Source: Oscheius tipulae
Taxonomy: Eukaryota; Nematoda; Chromadorea; Rhabditida; Rhabditidae
Assembly: GCA_037178975.1 (NCBI GenBank)
Contig: JASJZH010000006.1
Span: 10,726,001-10,790,000 of the forward strand
DNA: 64,000 nucleotides
Direction of reading: 5' to 3'
Made by a program: the position numbers and the translations under genes. Shown one piece after another: positions 26,164-36,210 of the stretch. How positions within the stretch are numbered: position 1 is the stretch's first letter; each line of letters opens with the position of its first letter. The notes under the pieces are model-generated. The model saw nothing but the letters and a program-made list of their open reading frames with translations. It did not search any database and had not been told where the DNA came from.

Positions 26164-26458
26164 TCAATATACTTCGTAGCGGAAGGCAACGCAGCAATAG
26201 CCCTGAAAAAAAGGAAAAATAGATTGGACCAAATGGTTGTGACATACACTATTAGCTGTAGTGCCAGGGAGATCGGGATTTTTTGATAGAGGAGGTAGCT
26301 GAGCTTGGTTGTTCTGCAAAAAGGGCTGGTTATTACAAAAAATTTCTACAAACCTGATTCAGCTGCTTGGCACCTTTCACCTCTAGGTTCATCATTTTTG
26401 GCTTTTTCAGACTCGGCTCATCCTCCATGTCGCGCCTATCAACCCGTTTTCCGTGCAT
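26164..26458 (-). CDS. Small basic unassigned protein (69 aa)
   Basis: Three exons (26354-26458, 26248-26313, 26164-26202) join in phase with clean GT-AG sites: MHGKRVDRRDMEDEPSLKKP at the start, a Gln/Asn/Pro-rich middle and SGYCCVAFRYEVY at the end. The start is 15 nt after an acceptor (TTTTTCAG), as expected for a trans-spliced or 5'-UTR-spliced mRNA. The middle of the gene faces a 132-codon plus-strand frame (26305-26703), which I treat as its shadow. No homologue recognised. Confidence 0.5.
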
Positions 26459-27118
26459 TTTCAGCGCCTAGTCCTGAAAAAGGAGGTTACCGGTTACATT
26501 TTGATAAGGCAAGTTTTCTGTCAGTTTTGGCATTTCCCCCTCTAGGACAAAAATATTTCAGCACTGCAAAATTTTTATCCATCCTTGGGCATGAACGTGA
26601 CGGGGCCGTGAGCTGTAAACCCGTATCTAGCTCACTGCCAGGTCACTTATTTTGTCCACCTGCTTTCATTGATAACGGCGCTACGGGCATGCCAACTTCA
26701 TGACATTCGTAGATAAAGTTTCTGTTTGGCCCTCAGGGACTCAAAACTGCCTCGACTTTGCCTTTTTAACGATTCCGTTTTTTTGCAGTCGTTTGGGTTT
26801 CGGTTAACTTTCTAGTCGAGCTACCACAAATTGTGCGAGATTTCTATACACCTTTCCGCTTACAACTGACTTGCCACTTAATTGTCAATAATTCTTTACC
26901 TGCCATCTTTGCTTCATGGCCTCGGACAAACAAAACACAGAGTCATCCACAGACACCATTGCGCTTTCATAGTTTAGATCATGCACTTTTACATGTTATT
27001 AGGGAGTTGTCTGGGTTCAAAACCATAACCAAAATCAACAAATGATGTGTAGGATGTTCATTCAACAACCTTAAAGCTTATGTACACATTATGGCAATGA
27101 ATATGCGCTACAAACGAA
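26459..27118. other. Intergenic
   Basis: No supported feature; only short open frames on the plus strand. Confidence 0.3.
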
Positions 27119-28337
27119 TCACTCGTGGGTGGTGAGAAGAGTCCTAACTGGGACGCTGTAGTGCAGCTCCCTGATGTAGCTTTTCAATTGACTTGGAAGG
27201 CGCAGACTGCTCACTCCGCCATAAGAGGTTTTCGAAGCTATTTTGGCTCGGCAAAGCTCCTGAAAACGTACGTGTTCGGCTGGAAAGAATATCTGTACCT
27301 GTAGACTGAAAACATTGTTTCTTGAAACGGGATTTGAAAGCTGCGGCTCGAAGAATAGGCATCTGAAAGCTTATTTTGAAGCAGGACAAACATGATGTAT
27401 TTGGCCGAAAAGGTATGGGAGGTAGCCGGATAACGTGAGAGTAAAACACTAAGAGTATTCAATCAAAACTTCAATGGACTACCGAGACGGTGCGGGAGAA
27501 CAACTTTTTTGACTACTAAAAACGTACGGCTGAAAATTTGGTCATCACACAATCGGTTAAGTTACTCTGGTTTTCAAGGCGGAACAAGCAAGAGTTCGCC
27601 AGCTACCGAGGCAGTACAGGCGACAACGTGTCTGAGACGGTACGGGTGAAAACGCTGGTTGAGACTAAAGAGCCAAACTAGTAAACTCACTTGGATGGAT
27701 CCTTGTAGTTCTCAATAAGATCTATCACATTCGTAGCGGAAAAGACCGACTCGTCCAGAATATCAAAGCTGAAATGTTTACGCCCCTAAAATCCTGTTTG
27801 AAAACGAAAGGGAAAAAGTTTACCTGCTCTATTCTGGCATGCAGAGTTCGTTGGAATCGACGGAAAGAGACTGAGAAGAGGTACTCGCTCTGGGCACTGT
27901 CTCTTAATAGAAATGACCCCTCCGGCTTTCCTTCCAACAAAGTTTCAGCCTTGTATCTGTCCATGCGTCCCCAATAATAGCAGGCCGCGTAGATTTTGTC
28001 CACTTTTGGGATTAAGAAGTGCGTATACTCGATGATACGATGAACGTAGTCTAGAATTACCATGTTGTGAATCTGGGACAAACCATACCAGGAATGGGAA
28101 TCTCTTGTCGACGTTCCAGGCTCGATCGTCGACTAGGACCCCATAATCTGCCGGATTGAGCATCGTCTTCATCGGAATCCGAGTCGTTGCCGGTAAAACA
28201 GGGACATGGCCTGAAAAGACTTAGGCGATATAGATAATCTAATTCAATTCGAAAACTTACAATAGCCGTGAGATGGTGCGTCGATTTTTGTGGCCGGCGG
28301 TGGGGGGTCGAATTGTCAGGACATCTGACAACGACAT
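27119..28337 (-). CDS. Suppressor of cytokine signalling, SOCS4/SOCS5-type
   Basis: SH2-plus-SOCS-box adaptor that binds phosphotyrosine proteins and recruits an elongin/cullin ubiquitin ligase. Exons 28261-28337, 28089-28210, 27824-28050, 27691-27785, 27299-27362 and 27119-27259 give 241 aa. The acidic/basic N-terminal segment ([23 protein letters not shown]) precedes the extended SH2 subdomain DYVHRI and the SH2 domain proper ([40 protein letters not shown]). SFLLRDS contains the phosphotyrosine-binding Arg. The SH2 ends near [14 protein letters not shown] and the SOCS box holds [29 protein letters not shown]. The order and spacing match vertebrate SOCS4/5, but the N-terminus is much shorter. 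Intron 27363-27690 contains repeated motifs. Confidence 0.93.
27480..27660 (-). repeat. Repeated CYGAGRCRGTRCRGGYGA motifs in a SOCS intron
   Basis: Near-copies at about 27483 (CCGAGACGGTGCGGGAGA), 27606 (CCGAGGCAGTACAGGCGA) and 27631 (CTGAGACGGTACGGGTGA), plus a partial GTACGGCTGAAAA at 27526. They are reverse complements of the motif in the EF-hand intron at 18.4-18.8 kb. Confidence 0.6.
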
Positions 28338-29006
28338 AGACAAGTCTAAATAGTTCCCATATTACACAGTCATTCGGCTTCAGAGACTGAGAGAAAACAT
28401 CGATAAAACTGTGCCCGGAACAGGAGAGCGACTGATAAGGGCTGCTGTGGCTGCTATGATTAATACCAGTCGACAAAGCCGGTCGAGATCATTTTTCATA
28501 AGCTATTCATCGACGAATTGTCATTTTCAAACTTTTCCAAATGGAACAGATTCAATAAGTGGTCTTTTTGACCTAATGGCGAAACAAGAAAGTGTTGTAA
28601 GAACTAGGTAAATTCCTGTTTGTGCAAGGCGCGTGGGAATTGCAAATCTGAGACCGGAACGTTTGGGGGAATGACTCCGTTTGTGGACTTTATGATTTTA
28701 GATACCCATTATAAACAAAAGGCGGGAACGATCTTGTTTTTGTCTCTGCCCCAAACGTTCGCTTCCAATTCTTCTTGCTGATCAATCATTTGTGGTTTAG
28801 CAGCGTTAAAATGACCCCTATGACTGTCTAAGAGAGTGGAACGTATCATTCGCGTCTTAGAGTCGCGGCTTCACAAAAGTTGACACCAAAAATGAGAAAT
28901 AGTTCGTCTACAATCTGCTGCTTTATCAGATTATTTTGTTTTCGTCATCTGGCGCCGCCCCGTCTCAATTCTTGAAAACAAGCAGCGGTCACAGAATTCG
29001 AATCTA
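28338..29006. other. Intergenic
   Basis: No supported exon or repeat seen. Confidence 0.3.
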
Positions 29007-29255
29007 TTATTTAACTCTCTGGTATCTGGCGTAAAAACACGAACCTTCTTGTCGCGGAGCCTGGACAAGACGCGGCTGTTGAGTAGTTAACGACGCTTCT
29101 GAAACGGTCCATAAAATGATTCCAAAGGGATCTGCTACCTTCTGCTGGTACTCGGCGCGATCCGTCACCGAAGTGTAGATCATGTTCCCGACTACGAGGA
29201 GGATTAGGCTCAGACTGATAAATATCACCACCCCTGCCACTCCGCGAATAAGCAT
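29007..29255 (-). CDS. Small single-pass membrane protein (82 aa or longer)
   Basis: ATG at 29255, TAA at 29007-29009. A strong hydrophobic helix (GVVIFISLSLILLVVGNMIY) follows a short positively charged N-terminus, then an extramembrane tail of about 55 residues. The frame is open upstream to an acceptor-like TTCTTGCAG at about 29283, so a further upstream exon is likely. No family recognised. Confidence 0.45.
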   Translation of the reverse strand: MLIRGVAGVVIFISLSLILLVVGNMIYTSVTDRAEYQQKVADPFGIILWTVSEASLTTQQPRLVQAPRQEGSCFYARYQRVK

Positions 29256-30220
29256 CGCTCCGTAGTCTGGAGACTTCTGCAAGAAGGGACGAGTGTGATA
29301 GTAGGAAGAGTCTCTCTTGGTAGCTCGATGTCATTACTGGGTGACTCTAAATGGACAGCTGCACCTAGCAACCACCAACGCCTAAATTGGCGGGAAGATA
29401 CGAATTAAATCTAGACCTTGGTCCAATAGGAACACGCAAGGGAAGAATTCGGAAAAAGTCATGCCAAAAGTTGCTGCAGGGTAAATTACTACATTATTGA
29501 ACCTAAGCTACCCAATGACAAAAAATTTGCCAACTTTAGGTTGAAGCAAGTTTTGTTTTTGAAGTTTTCAAAATTCCTATCCTGTCAGAAAGTTCTGTCA
29601 AGCAACTACCAATAAAGGGCGAACTTGGTAAATGTACAGATGAAAACCAAAAGCTTTCTGTGTACAGATTTGATTTTACGAACTTATACTTTAGTGTAGG
29701 GACAAAAGTAACGTCCCGTAAGAAGTTCAAAGGTTTCAATAGCATGAGAAAACCACCTCGGTTAGCATTCTGTTGCGATGTACTGGCTTTTGTTCTTCTG
29801 CAAGACGATTTGGCTTCAACTGCTGACTTGAAATATCCCATCAACAGCGCTATGTCAGCATCAGAACATAACTTTTTGCACTTTTGAACTTGTAGATTCT
29901 AAAAAGTATCATATATTGCATAGTAGACCGACAGGAGTTGAAAGAAAAGCACAAATAAAGGAAGCTTAGAAGGAAGTGCAGAGAATCAGACGTAAACAGG
30001 TGCGAAAAGTGAAAGAGATTTGAAGAAGGAACCCACTTACATGGTCAGATCATGAGAGACTAGAGTGTTTGGATCTGTACAGCTGAAACTTAAAACGGGC
30101 ATTGTGTATTCGAGAGCAGCTGCGGGCTAAGAGGGAAGTGGCTTAGACTACCGTAGTGTATTAAAGGTCTGTGCCCAGTGGAGCGCGGCAACCGCCGAAT
30201 AAACCTCAGTTTTCAAATTA
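29256..30220 (+). other. Mostly unassigned; one open frame 29540-29887
   Basis: After an acceptor (ACTTTAG) at 29533-29539 the plus strand is open for about 115 codons to TGA at 29885-29887, with protein-like stretches (RFDFTNLYFSVGTKVTSRKK). No start codon lies in frame before 29744, and the only obvious upstream exon (ATG at 29461) joins in a different phase, giving a 31-aa product ending just before an AATAAA at 29612-29617. Neither model is convincing. 29890-30220 holds nothing recognised. Confidence 0.25.
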
Positions 30221-30621
30221 ATGTTGAAAGTTGGTCTTTTCCCGATAAAAGATGGATGTTCAAAGCAGAATACAGCAGCCTTTAATTACCTTCCTACTTG
30301 TCGAAAATCATTTTTTTTTGCCATCAGTGTACGGTATGTGTATTTGTTGTGACACGGGAGAACGAGGTCATACAGTAGGTTATTCGAACCCCAAATATCG
30401 AAGTGCCAAAAGCGCTCTCCTATTATATAATAATAGAACACAAAAAAAACATAAATATTACATCGCTAGTAGAAGCAACTACCACTTCTCAACTGTATTC
30501 TTTTCCATAAGCAGCATTTTCTAGAGATGCATTTGGGCCTGGTGTGATGGCGGAAACAACTGTATTTGTTCAATGTGTAAATGATAGTCATCTACTGCTT
30601 ACAGTAAGAAACGTACAATAA
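30221..30621 (+). CDS. Small unassigned protein (69 aa)
   Basis: Two exons, 30221-30333 and 30525-30621, with a clean GTATGT donor and TTTTCTAG acceptor. The product starts MLKVGLFPIKDG and ends HLLLTVRNVQ. An AATAAA overlaps the stop codon (30618-30623), supporting a real 3' end. The second exon encodes alternating hydrophobic residues (TTVFVQCVNDSHLLLTVRN), suggestive of beta strands. No family recognised. Confidence 0.45.
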
Positions 30622-30987
30622 ATGGAGTCTCTAAAGGTAATCACTCTTCTTTCTCTGTCAATCAGAACCAAAACTCATAATCTTGAACAGAGGGACATCG
30701 GAACAGAGAGATAGAGAGATAAAGAGACAGAAGAGCAAAGGGAAAGAGAGTCTCTAAAGACAATAACTCTTTCCTCTTTCCCTATTAACAAGAGCCAAAC
30801 TTTGCTTATTTTAAAAATGTCCCTGTCAGCGGCAGTGACCGTGTCATCATATCCCTGTTCAGAAGGATTGTTTAGTTTAGATGGTTTACTATCGAAAAAC
30901 AAGCGTTGCGTCACAGGAAAATACAACAAGACGTTCTCCGTAAAATTCGCTCAAATGATTCAATTTTGCCGCCAGTTCATTAAAACG
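30622..30987. other. Purine-rich intergenic region
   Basis: 30700-30740 is a GAGA/AGAC-rich tract. The two flanks (about 30630-30670 and 30750-30800) are imperfect copies of each other beginning GTCTCTAAAG. A frame runs into the peptide ORF below but has no support as coding. Confidence 0.4.
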
Positions 30988-31095
30988 ATGCTTCTCCGTC
31001 TTCTGCTTTTCCTCGTCATTGTCATTGTCACAGTTCAAACTTACTTTATCTGCTTTTTCTGCCCTTGGAAACGCAGTTGGACTAAGTGTCGATGA
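30988..31095 (+). CDS. Truncated member of a small secreted Cys-rich peptide family
   Basis: A 35-aa ORF: a hydrophobic signal-type segment (LLRLLLFLVIVIVTVQ) followed by YFICFFCPWKRSWTKC. The mature part aligns with the peptide at 43356 (shared FxC start and WTKC end). It stops right after the third Cys, where the other members have an intron and a second Cys-rich exon, and no usable donor is present. It is probably a truncated gene copy. It sits just upstream of the second kinase duplication. Confidence 0.45.
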   Translation: MLLRLLLFLVIVIVTVQTYFICFFCPWKRSWTKCR

Positions 31096-31124
31096 AAACT
31101 AATCCTCCATAAACAGGTAATTTT

Positions 31125-34100
31125 GGTATGTATCGATACACTCGATATTAATACTATCGTTAGAATCCGTGTCGAAAAAAGTTTTGTATCAGATTGCTGT
31201 TGTATATAGTAAGGTGGATCTGAGCTGCTTATTGTATGTCACGAACGAAAGAGAATTCACTAAATCGTTTTATGGAATCCCGTCAAGTCAATATACAACT
31301 TACCTTGCAAGGAAAAGACGGGCAGGACGGGCTACCGACCATGGCTAAAAACACATCGACTCATTTGCGTGCTCAAGATAACAGCAGCTAGTCCTTCTCT
31401 TTACCAACTTGGAGAAAGGACGCCAAAGCATCATTCTTGTTTTATTTTCGGGCTGAAAAGGATTGTTGAAAAATGCAAGAAGGTTCCACAGCAAAACCAA
31501 ATGTAAGTCTTTTAAACAACTTCTGTAACATTCGGCTTGGAATGGTGTAAGTGACAAAAATGCATTTAGATCTATAAACCAAAAATAAAGTAATGTTTCG
31601 GTTCAGATGCTTCGAGAGTACAATTACCAAGACATTGTGAGCCAAAACGAATTAGGAGAAGGCGCTCAAGCAACTGCTCTTCTCTGTACTTTTAAGGGAA
31701 ACCAGTAAGCGACAAACTTATAAACAAAGCAGCATTCCAGGACTCGCCTCGTCGTCAAAAATTTTTTCCGGTGGAATGACGAAGTGGAAGCAGAAATTCG
31801 TAATCTAATCGAAGTTGGCTTTTCACTCAATTGACTACCAGTTTTTAGACAATTACGGGGCCCAATGTTGTTCGATTGTTCGGCGTTCTGGTTAACAATC
31901 GGAGGAGAATAGGTATTGTTATGGAATACTGTGAGGATGGGAGCTTAGACAAGAGTAAAACTGTTTACTTACCTTTCTCGTGACAGTTCAGTTGTACGTA
32001 ATCCTGAAGACCATTACACGTATGGTTCTATTATGGAATGGATGCTACAAGCTAGCAACGGAATCCAGTTTCTCCACGAAGGCGGGATTGTTCACAGGGA
32101 TGTGAAGCCGGCCAAGTAAGTCAGTTTTTTTGTAAAGCTACTATGTATGAAACATCTAACAATGTTACAGCATGCTGCTGTCTCATAATCGCAAGAATCT
32201 AAAACTCAGCGACATGTCTCCCAGTATCTGGACTGGGGAAAATCAGTACGAAAACACGTTCAATGGTCGTGGTACTCCGGGCTTTCGTGCCTGGGAAATT
32301 GAAGATGGTGAAGATTATACATCCGCTGTCGATATATTTTCTCTTGGAAGATCTCTTTGGAATTTGCTTTACAGGCAGTAAGAATCCCAGTTACAAAATA
32401 ATTTGTTAAGACATCCAACCGATCGTGGACTTGCTGTTTCTTTCTGTAACTTCCTGTCTTCCCTGTTTCCGATGGAGTATGCTCCATACATAAAAGAATG
32501 TCTTCGTCGGTTTGTCTATCGTATCAGCTTCCACCTTTTTTCTCGTCTTAGAGCAAGCGAAAAAAGCGGGGATCGCACGTTAGAAGATTTATACACACAA
32601 TATTTACAATCTCCAATGGAATACTCTAACCTTTTAAAAGAAAAGTGAGTTATTGTCTTCGTTTACGACTGGTGCTTACAAAAATTATATTTTGGTAGAG
32701 TCATAAAATCTTTATTTAACGAATAACGGTTAATTTTGACTATATGAAAAGTTGAACATGTTTTAGATTGAGGGAGGACAACGTGAAGTATGTCGGATTG
32801 GGTCTTCGCCGATTTGGACATGTTGATATTACTTCTTTCTTGAGAATTATAGCAAAGTACGTTTTATAACAAAACATATGATATATATTTGATATTTTTA
32901 GAATGACAGCCCCTATTCGGGAAGGACGCTTAAACATAACTGATGTCTACACCGATCTTTCTATATTGAATGAGGCGTTTGAAGCTTCATTAAAAATTGA
33001 TTTATCTCAGGTGCGAATAAAGAGTTAGATTAATGCAATTTTTACAGATAAAAACAATGTATTCTGTATACAAGAAACCCGATTTACGACGATTGAAAGA
33101 GGTAGAAAACAATGCTTTTGGCGATGTAATGTTAGTGAATGTTGGAGATGATAGGTGCGTTTCGTTCTCTTCTTGTTTTGTGAGTTTGACGTGGTAAGGT
33201 GGCAAAACTTCAATGGAGAAGGCGCCAACGTACGCGAAGTATAAAGTTACTGCCGAGCAACGGTGAGAGAGGAGTCTTACATCATGGTAATGAGTAGCAT
33301 GATAGGAGTTGCTAATGATAATCATAGCTGTGACAAGCTAACTTCATTTCAGGTCCCCGGTGGCTTACAAGGAATACTTCGGAACTGATTACTTGTATAC
33401 TTGCAACGAAGTTCTCGCGCTGTCCACGGTAAGAGAAGTTCTTTTAATATGGGAAATAGGCGTGTTTTTCTCAATAATAAGTCAGATAGAAGTTCTATTT
33501 AAATTCTAAGATAGCCGTTTACCGCAGCAGTCTGGGTTTCGAGAGCAAGCTTGTTTTATAAAACAATTTTTTTAGCTATCTTCTCACGTCAACATTGTTC
33601 GCCTCCTCGGTATGACTAAAGAAGGCCCATTTGTTGATGGTTTGTTACTCGAATACTGCGAAGGAGGAAGTTTGTGGCACCGTACTTACAAAATAACAGT
33701 ATCCTCATATTATATACGTTACAGACATCAGAGAAGACAGCTACCAAGTTATAGAGAAAGACATTTTGAATTGGATGATGCAGGCAGCTAGCGCTCTTTT
33801 ATATGCTCATCAGAATGGATTCGTTCATCTTGATGTCAAACCAAGCAAGTATTTAAATTTTAAAATCTTTTTTACGACTTGATTTAGTATGCTGCTTTGT
33901 TTTCGGAAAAAAAAGCTACAAATATATGGGTTTGAAATTGCCGAGCACGATGTCTCTAGGTCTAATCTCTATCCTCTAGATTCCGAGAGTGGAACCCGGG
34001 GTTTTATGGCTCCTGAAATAGAAAACTACAACGAGTTTTTCACAAATGCAGTTGACGTTTTCGCTCTTGGTCGAACAATCTGGCAGCTGATCTTTAAAGA

Positions 34101-34420
34101 GTAACTTGAGGTGTTGTTAAACTTGAATTTGTAGATTTCCAAAAAACCATGAAGTCGAACTAAGTCTACACCAACCGTTCAACAATCAAGTTTCAACTGA
34201 TCTATTCGAATTTATGATAAGGTAATTATTTTATTACCAAATGAGCGTCTTCTTTTCAGAATGATGTCACCTGAAGCAACCGATAGACCGACAATGGAAG
34301 AAGCTCACAATTTTCTGGGCACTCGCTTAGCATTGGAGGAACCAGATGGATAATCTGAACCTTTATACAATAGTAGCTCCATAAACCTTTTATCTATTTT
34401 TCTCTTATAAGTCCCTATTC
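31125..34420 (+). repeat. Copy 2 of the ~3-kb direct segmental duplication
   Basis: Partner of 13610-16680. A 34-bp insertion-like difference and scattered substitutions separate the copies outside the identical block 32890-33372. Boundaries approximate. Confidence 0.9.
31473..34353 (+). CDS. Tandem protein kinase / pseudokinase, intact paralogue (625 aa)
   Basis: Sixteen exons keep phase throughout: 31473-31502, 31607-31704, 31741-31813, 31849-31954, 31992-32115, 32171-32377, 32411-32644, 32767-32856, 32902-33010, 33048-33154, 33353-33428, 33576-33681, 33725-33848, 33888-34100, 34135-34221, 34260-34353. Domain 1 (about 20-260): glycine loop GEGAQA (27-32), Lys49 in LVVKNF, hinge VMEYCEDGSL, HRD at 137-139 with KPAN, but DMS (158-160) instead of DFG and RAWEIE instead of APE. 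Domain 2 (about 370-625): glycine loop reduced to NNAFGD, Lys399 in VAYK, hinge LLEYCEGGSL, HLD (488-490, HRD Arg lost), and YGFE where DFG belongs, so the metal-binding Asp is missing. GFMAPEIE and DVFALGRTIWQL remain. Domain 1 may be active (DxS keeps Asp158); domain 2 looks like a pseudokinase. Family within the kinome not recognised; no membrane segment seen. Confidence 0.88.
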
Positions 34421-35092
34421 CTGAATGAACAACGTTTTTTGTATGGCGTAGATTATCTCGAAATGCACCAGTTAAGCGCGATTAACACATTTGCTCTGCA
34501 GCTAAACTGACAAAGTTTATATCGGACTTTGGTCTTTGACTCTCTTGTGGTGATTGATAATCTCCTGCTATTGTCTGAAAACATGCGGTCCGGTGTTTGT
34601 TGGCAGCAGCGTTCGGCGTTGGAGGCATCTTCTTTGAGCAACCTGAAATCAGAGTTTTACTTGGAAACCAGCTGATGACTATTACAGCTTTTGCTGCTAT
34701 ACCCCTGTCAGACTGTCCCCTCTGATGCTCTATTCTTGCCAACCTGTCTCTTTTTCTCCTTTTCTACCCGTCTGTGCTTTTATCCTTATGCCCTCCAAAG
34801 TTTTGTAATTGTTTTCTGGGCAGACCTGCGCTTGGAGAACTATCACAGCTGACTCCCTCTATTACTGATAGGTGTCTCTATGACCGACCGTATTCTTATC
34901 CTGTCCCAGTTAAGCTTTCCTCTTACTACCCCGAAAGTAGCAATATCTCCATGATGGCTCTCTAACAACACTAGTTTGATACCAAATAAGTTGACAGAAT
35001 CTTCTGTCGAAGAGACTGACAGACAACTAAAAACTAGCTTGCTAGAAGCAACCGGCTTCTTCTATATTGGACTACTCAAAAGAGTCTGAACG
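34421..35092. other. Intergenic
   Basis: A minus-strand ORF of 49 codons starting MPPTPNAAANKHRTACFQTI (about 34482-34631) follows an acceptor but has no family and no secure partner exon. Otherwise nothing recognised. Confidence 0.25.
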
Positions 35093-35104
35093 GAAGGTGG
35101 TTCA

Positions 35105-35398
35105 TCAGAATAGTGTTTTCTTATTGTTGTGGATGAACTTCTCGATCCGTTTCAACATTCGATCAAAGACACCAGCAGTGCTTCCGACTCCACCCGGTCT
35201 TCCCGTCATCTTCATCTCGTCCATCATCCTCATCATTCGCTCTTCACTTCTCTGCTGCTTTTCCATCATCATCTGCATCTGTTCTCGGTGGCGCTCCTCC
35301 TGCTTTTCCATCATCTGTTGTTGCTGAGCCAGCATCTCCATCCACATCTTCGAACCGTCCTCTTGAGCTGCTGGAGTAGTCTTCTTCTTGGGTGACAT
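35105..35398 (-). CDS. gag-like fragment of the LTR element
   Basis: Starts MSPKKKTTPAAQEDGSKMW just inside the PBS and continues as a Gln/Glu/Met-rich coiled coil (repeats of EKQEERHREQMQMMMEKQ), typical of retrotransposon gag N-termini. It lacks the capsid major homology region, so it is partial. In-frame upstream codons extend into the LTR; the ATG at 35398 is the natural gag start. Confidence 0.6.
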   Translation of the reverse strand: MSPKKKTTPAAQEDGSKMWMEMLAQQQQMMEKQEERHREQMQMMMEKQQRSEERMMRMMDEMKMTGRPGGVGSTAGVFDRMLKRIEKFIHNNKKTLF

Positions 35399-35433
35399 CT
35401 CGACGTGGTCGTTTCTACTTCCTGATCGCCAGT

Positions 35434-35572
35434 TGTTGTAACACGGAACAGTAGAAGCGAGGTAACAGTTCGAGACTTTACTCCAGACAATACTACAAGC
35501 AATTGTCACAAGGGTATCATTATAGAAGCCAATTAGATCTGGCAAGTCTTGACATGTTATCCATCCACAACA
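35434..35572 (-). repeat. LTR copy in reverse orientation (139 bp)
   Basis: Reads TGTTGTGGATGG to ACAACA on the minus strand and appears identical to the reverse complement of 36195-36333. Short 5'-TG...CA-3' ends as in LTRs. Confidence 0.85.
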
Positions 35573-36210
35573 TTTTCGTTTGCGGAGGCAATCACTTTAA
35601 GAGCGACTGTCCTAAAATGGGAGATGACGCGGAGGCGAAGAAGATAGACAGAAGATGGGATGGTCATGAGGAGCGTCGTTTCCGTGCCGTGATTGGATCT
35701 GTCGACGGCTCTTCACGTGAGAAGATGATGATCAACTTGAAGCTGGGTGTCAACGTGGAGGTGACGATGCAGATGGATACAGGAGCCGAAGCCACTCTTC
35801 TGTCACGTGAATCGTGGATCAAGATGGGCCGTCCTGAGCTGAAACGAACAGCTACCCGGCTCAGGGACATCAATGGAAACGCAATCCAGGGCTATGGTCA
35901 AATTGAGATGAAGTTCAGTGTCTTATCGGAGAACAGGTGGATCACGGGAGAGGGAGTCGCCTACGTCACGGACAAGTACGACATCTTTGGAATGCCATGG
36001 ATTCGTCAAGTTCCAAGGATCAATGAAGCGCTCCGAAGTGTCTGCACTGTTTCCACGTACCGCGAAGAACCTGATGTCAAACAAATGTCCGAAGAAGATG
36101 CCTACCATCTCTTCTACGACTACTGTGAGGGTCTTCTCCCCGAATTCGATATCGATGCTCTCCTGGAGATCTATCCTCATTTTGGTGGGGAAGATGTTGT
36201 GGATGGATAA
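35573..36210 (+). CDS. Zinc knuckle and retropepsin fragment of the LTR element
   Basis: An open frame enters from the reversed LTR (ORF start 35503) and encodes a CCHC-type knuckle CGGNHFKSDC, then an aspartic protease with the catalytic motif QMDTGAEATLLS and a flap/late region GMPWIRQVPRINEALRSV, as in Ty3/gypsy polyproteins just before reverse transcriptase. An acidic stretch (EEDAYHLFYDYCEGLLPEFD) then leads directly into the polypurine tract and 3' LTR, so RT, RNase H and integrase are deleted. Frame is intact over 200 codons. Confidence 0.8.

Noticed and set aside
26305-26703. 132-codon plus-strand ORF
   Set aside because: Antisense to three exons of a better-supported small minus-strand gene with canonical splice sites.
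28057-28476. 139-codon minus-strand ORF over the SOCS 5' end
   Set aside because: The spliced frame starting at 28337 gives the SOCS SH2 in phase; the long ORF runs through a clear GT-AG intron and ends out of frame.
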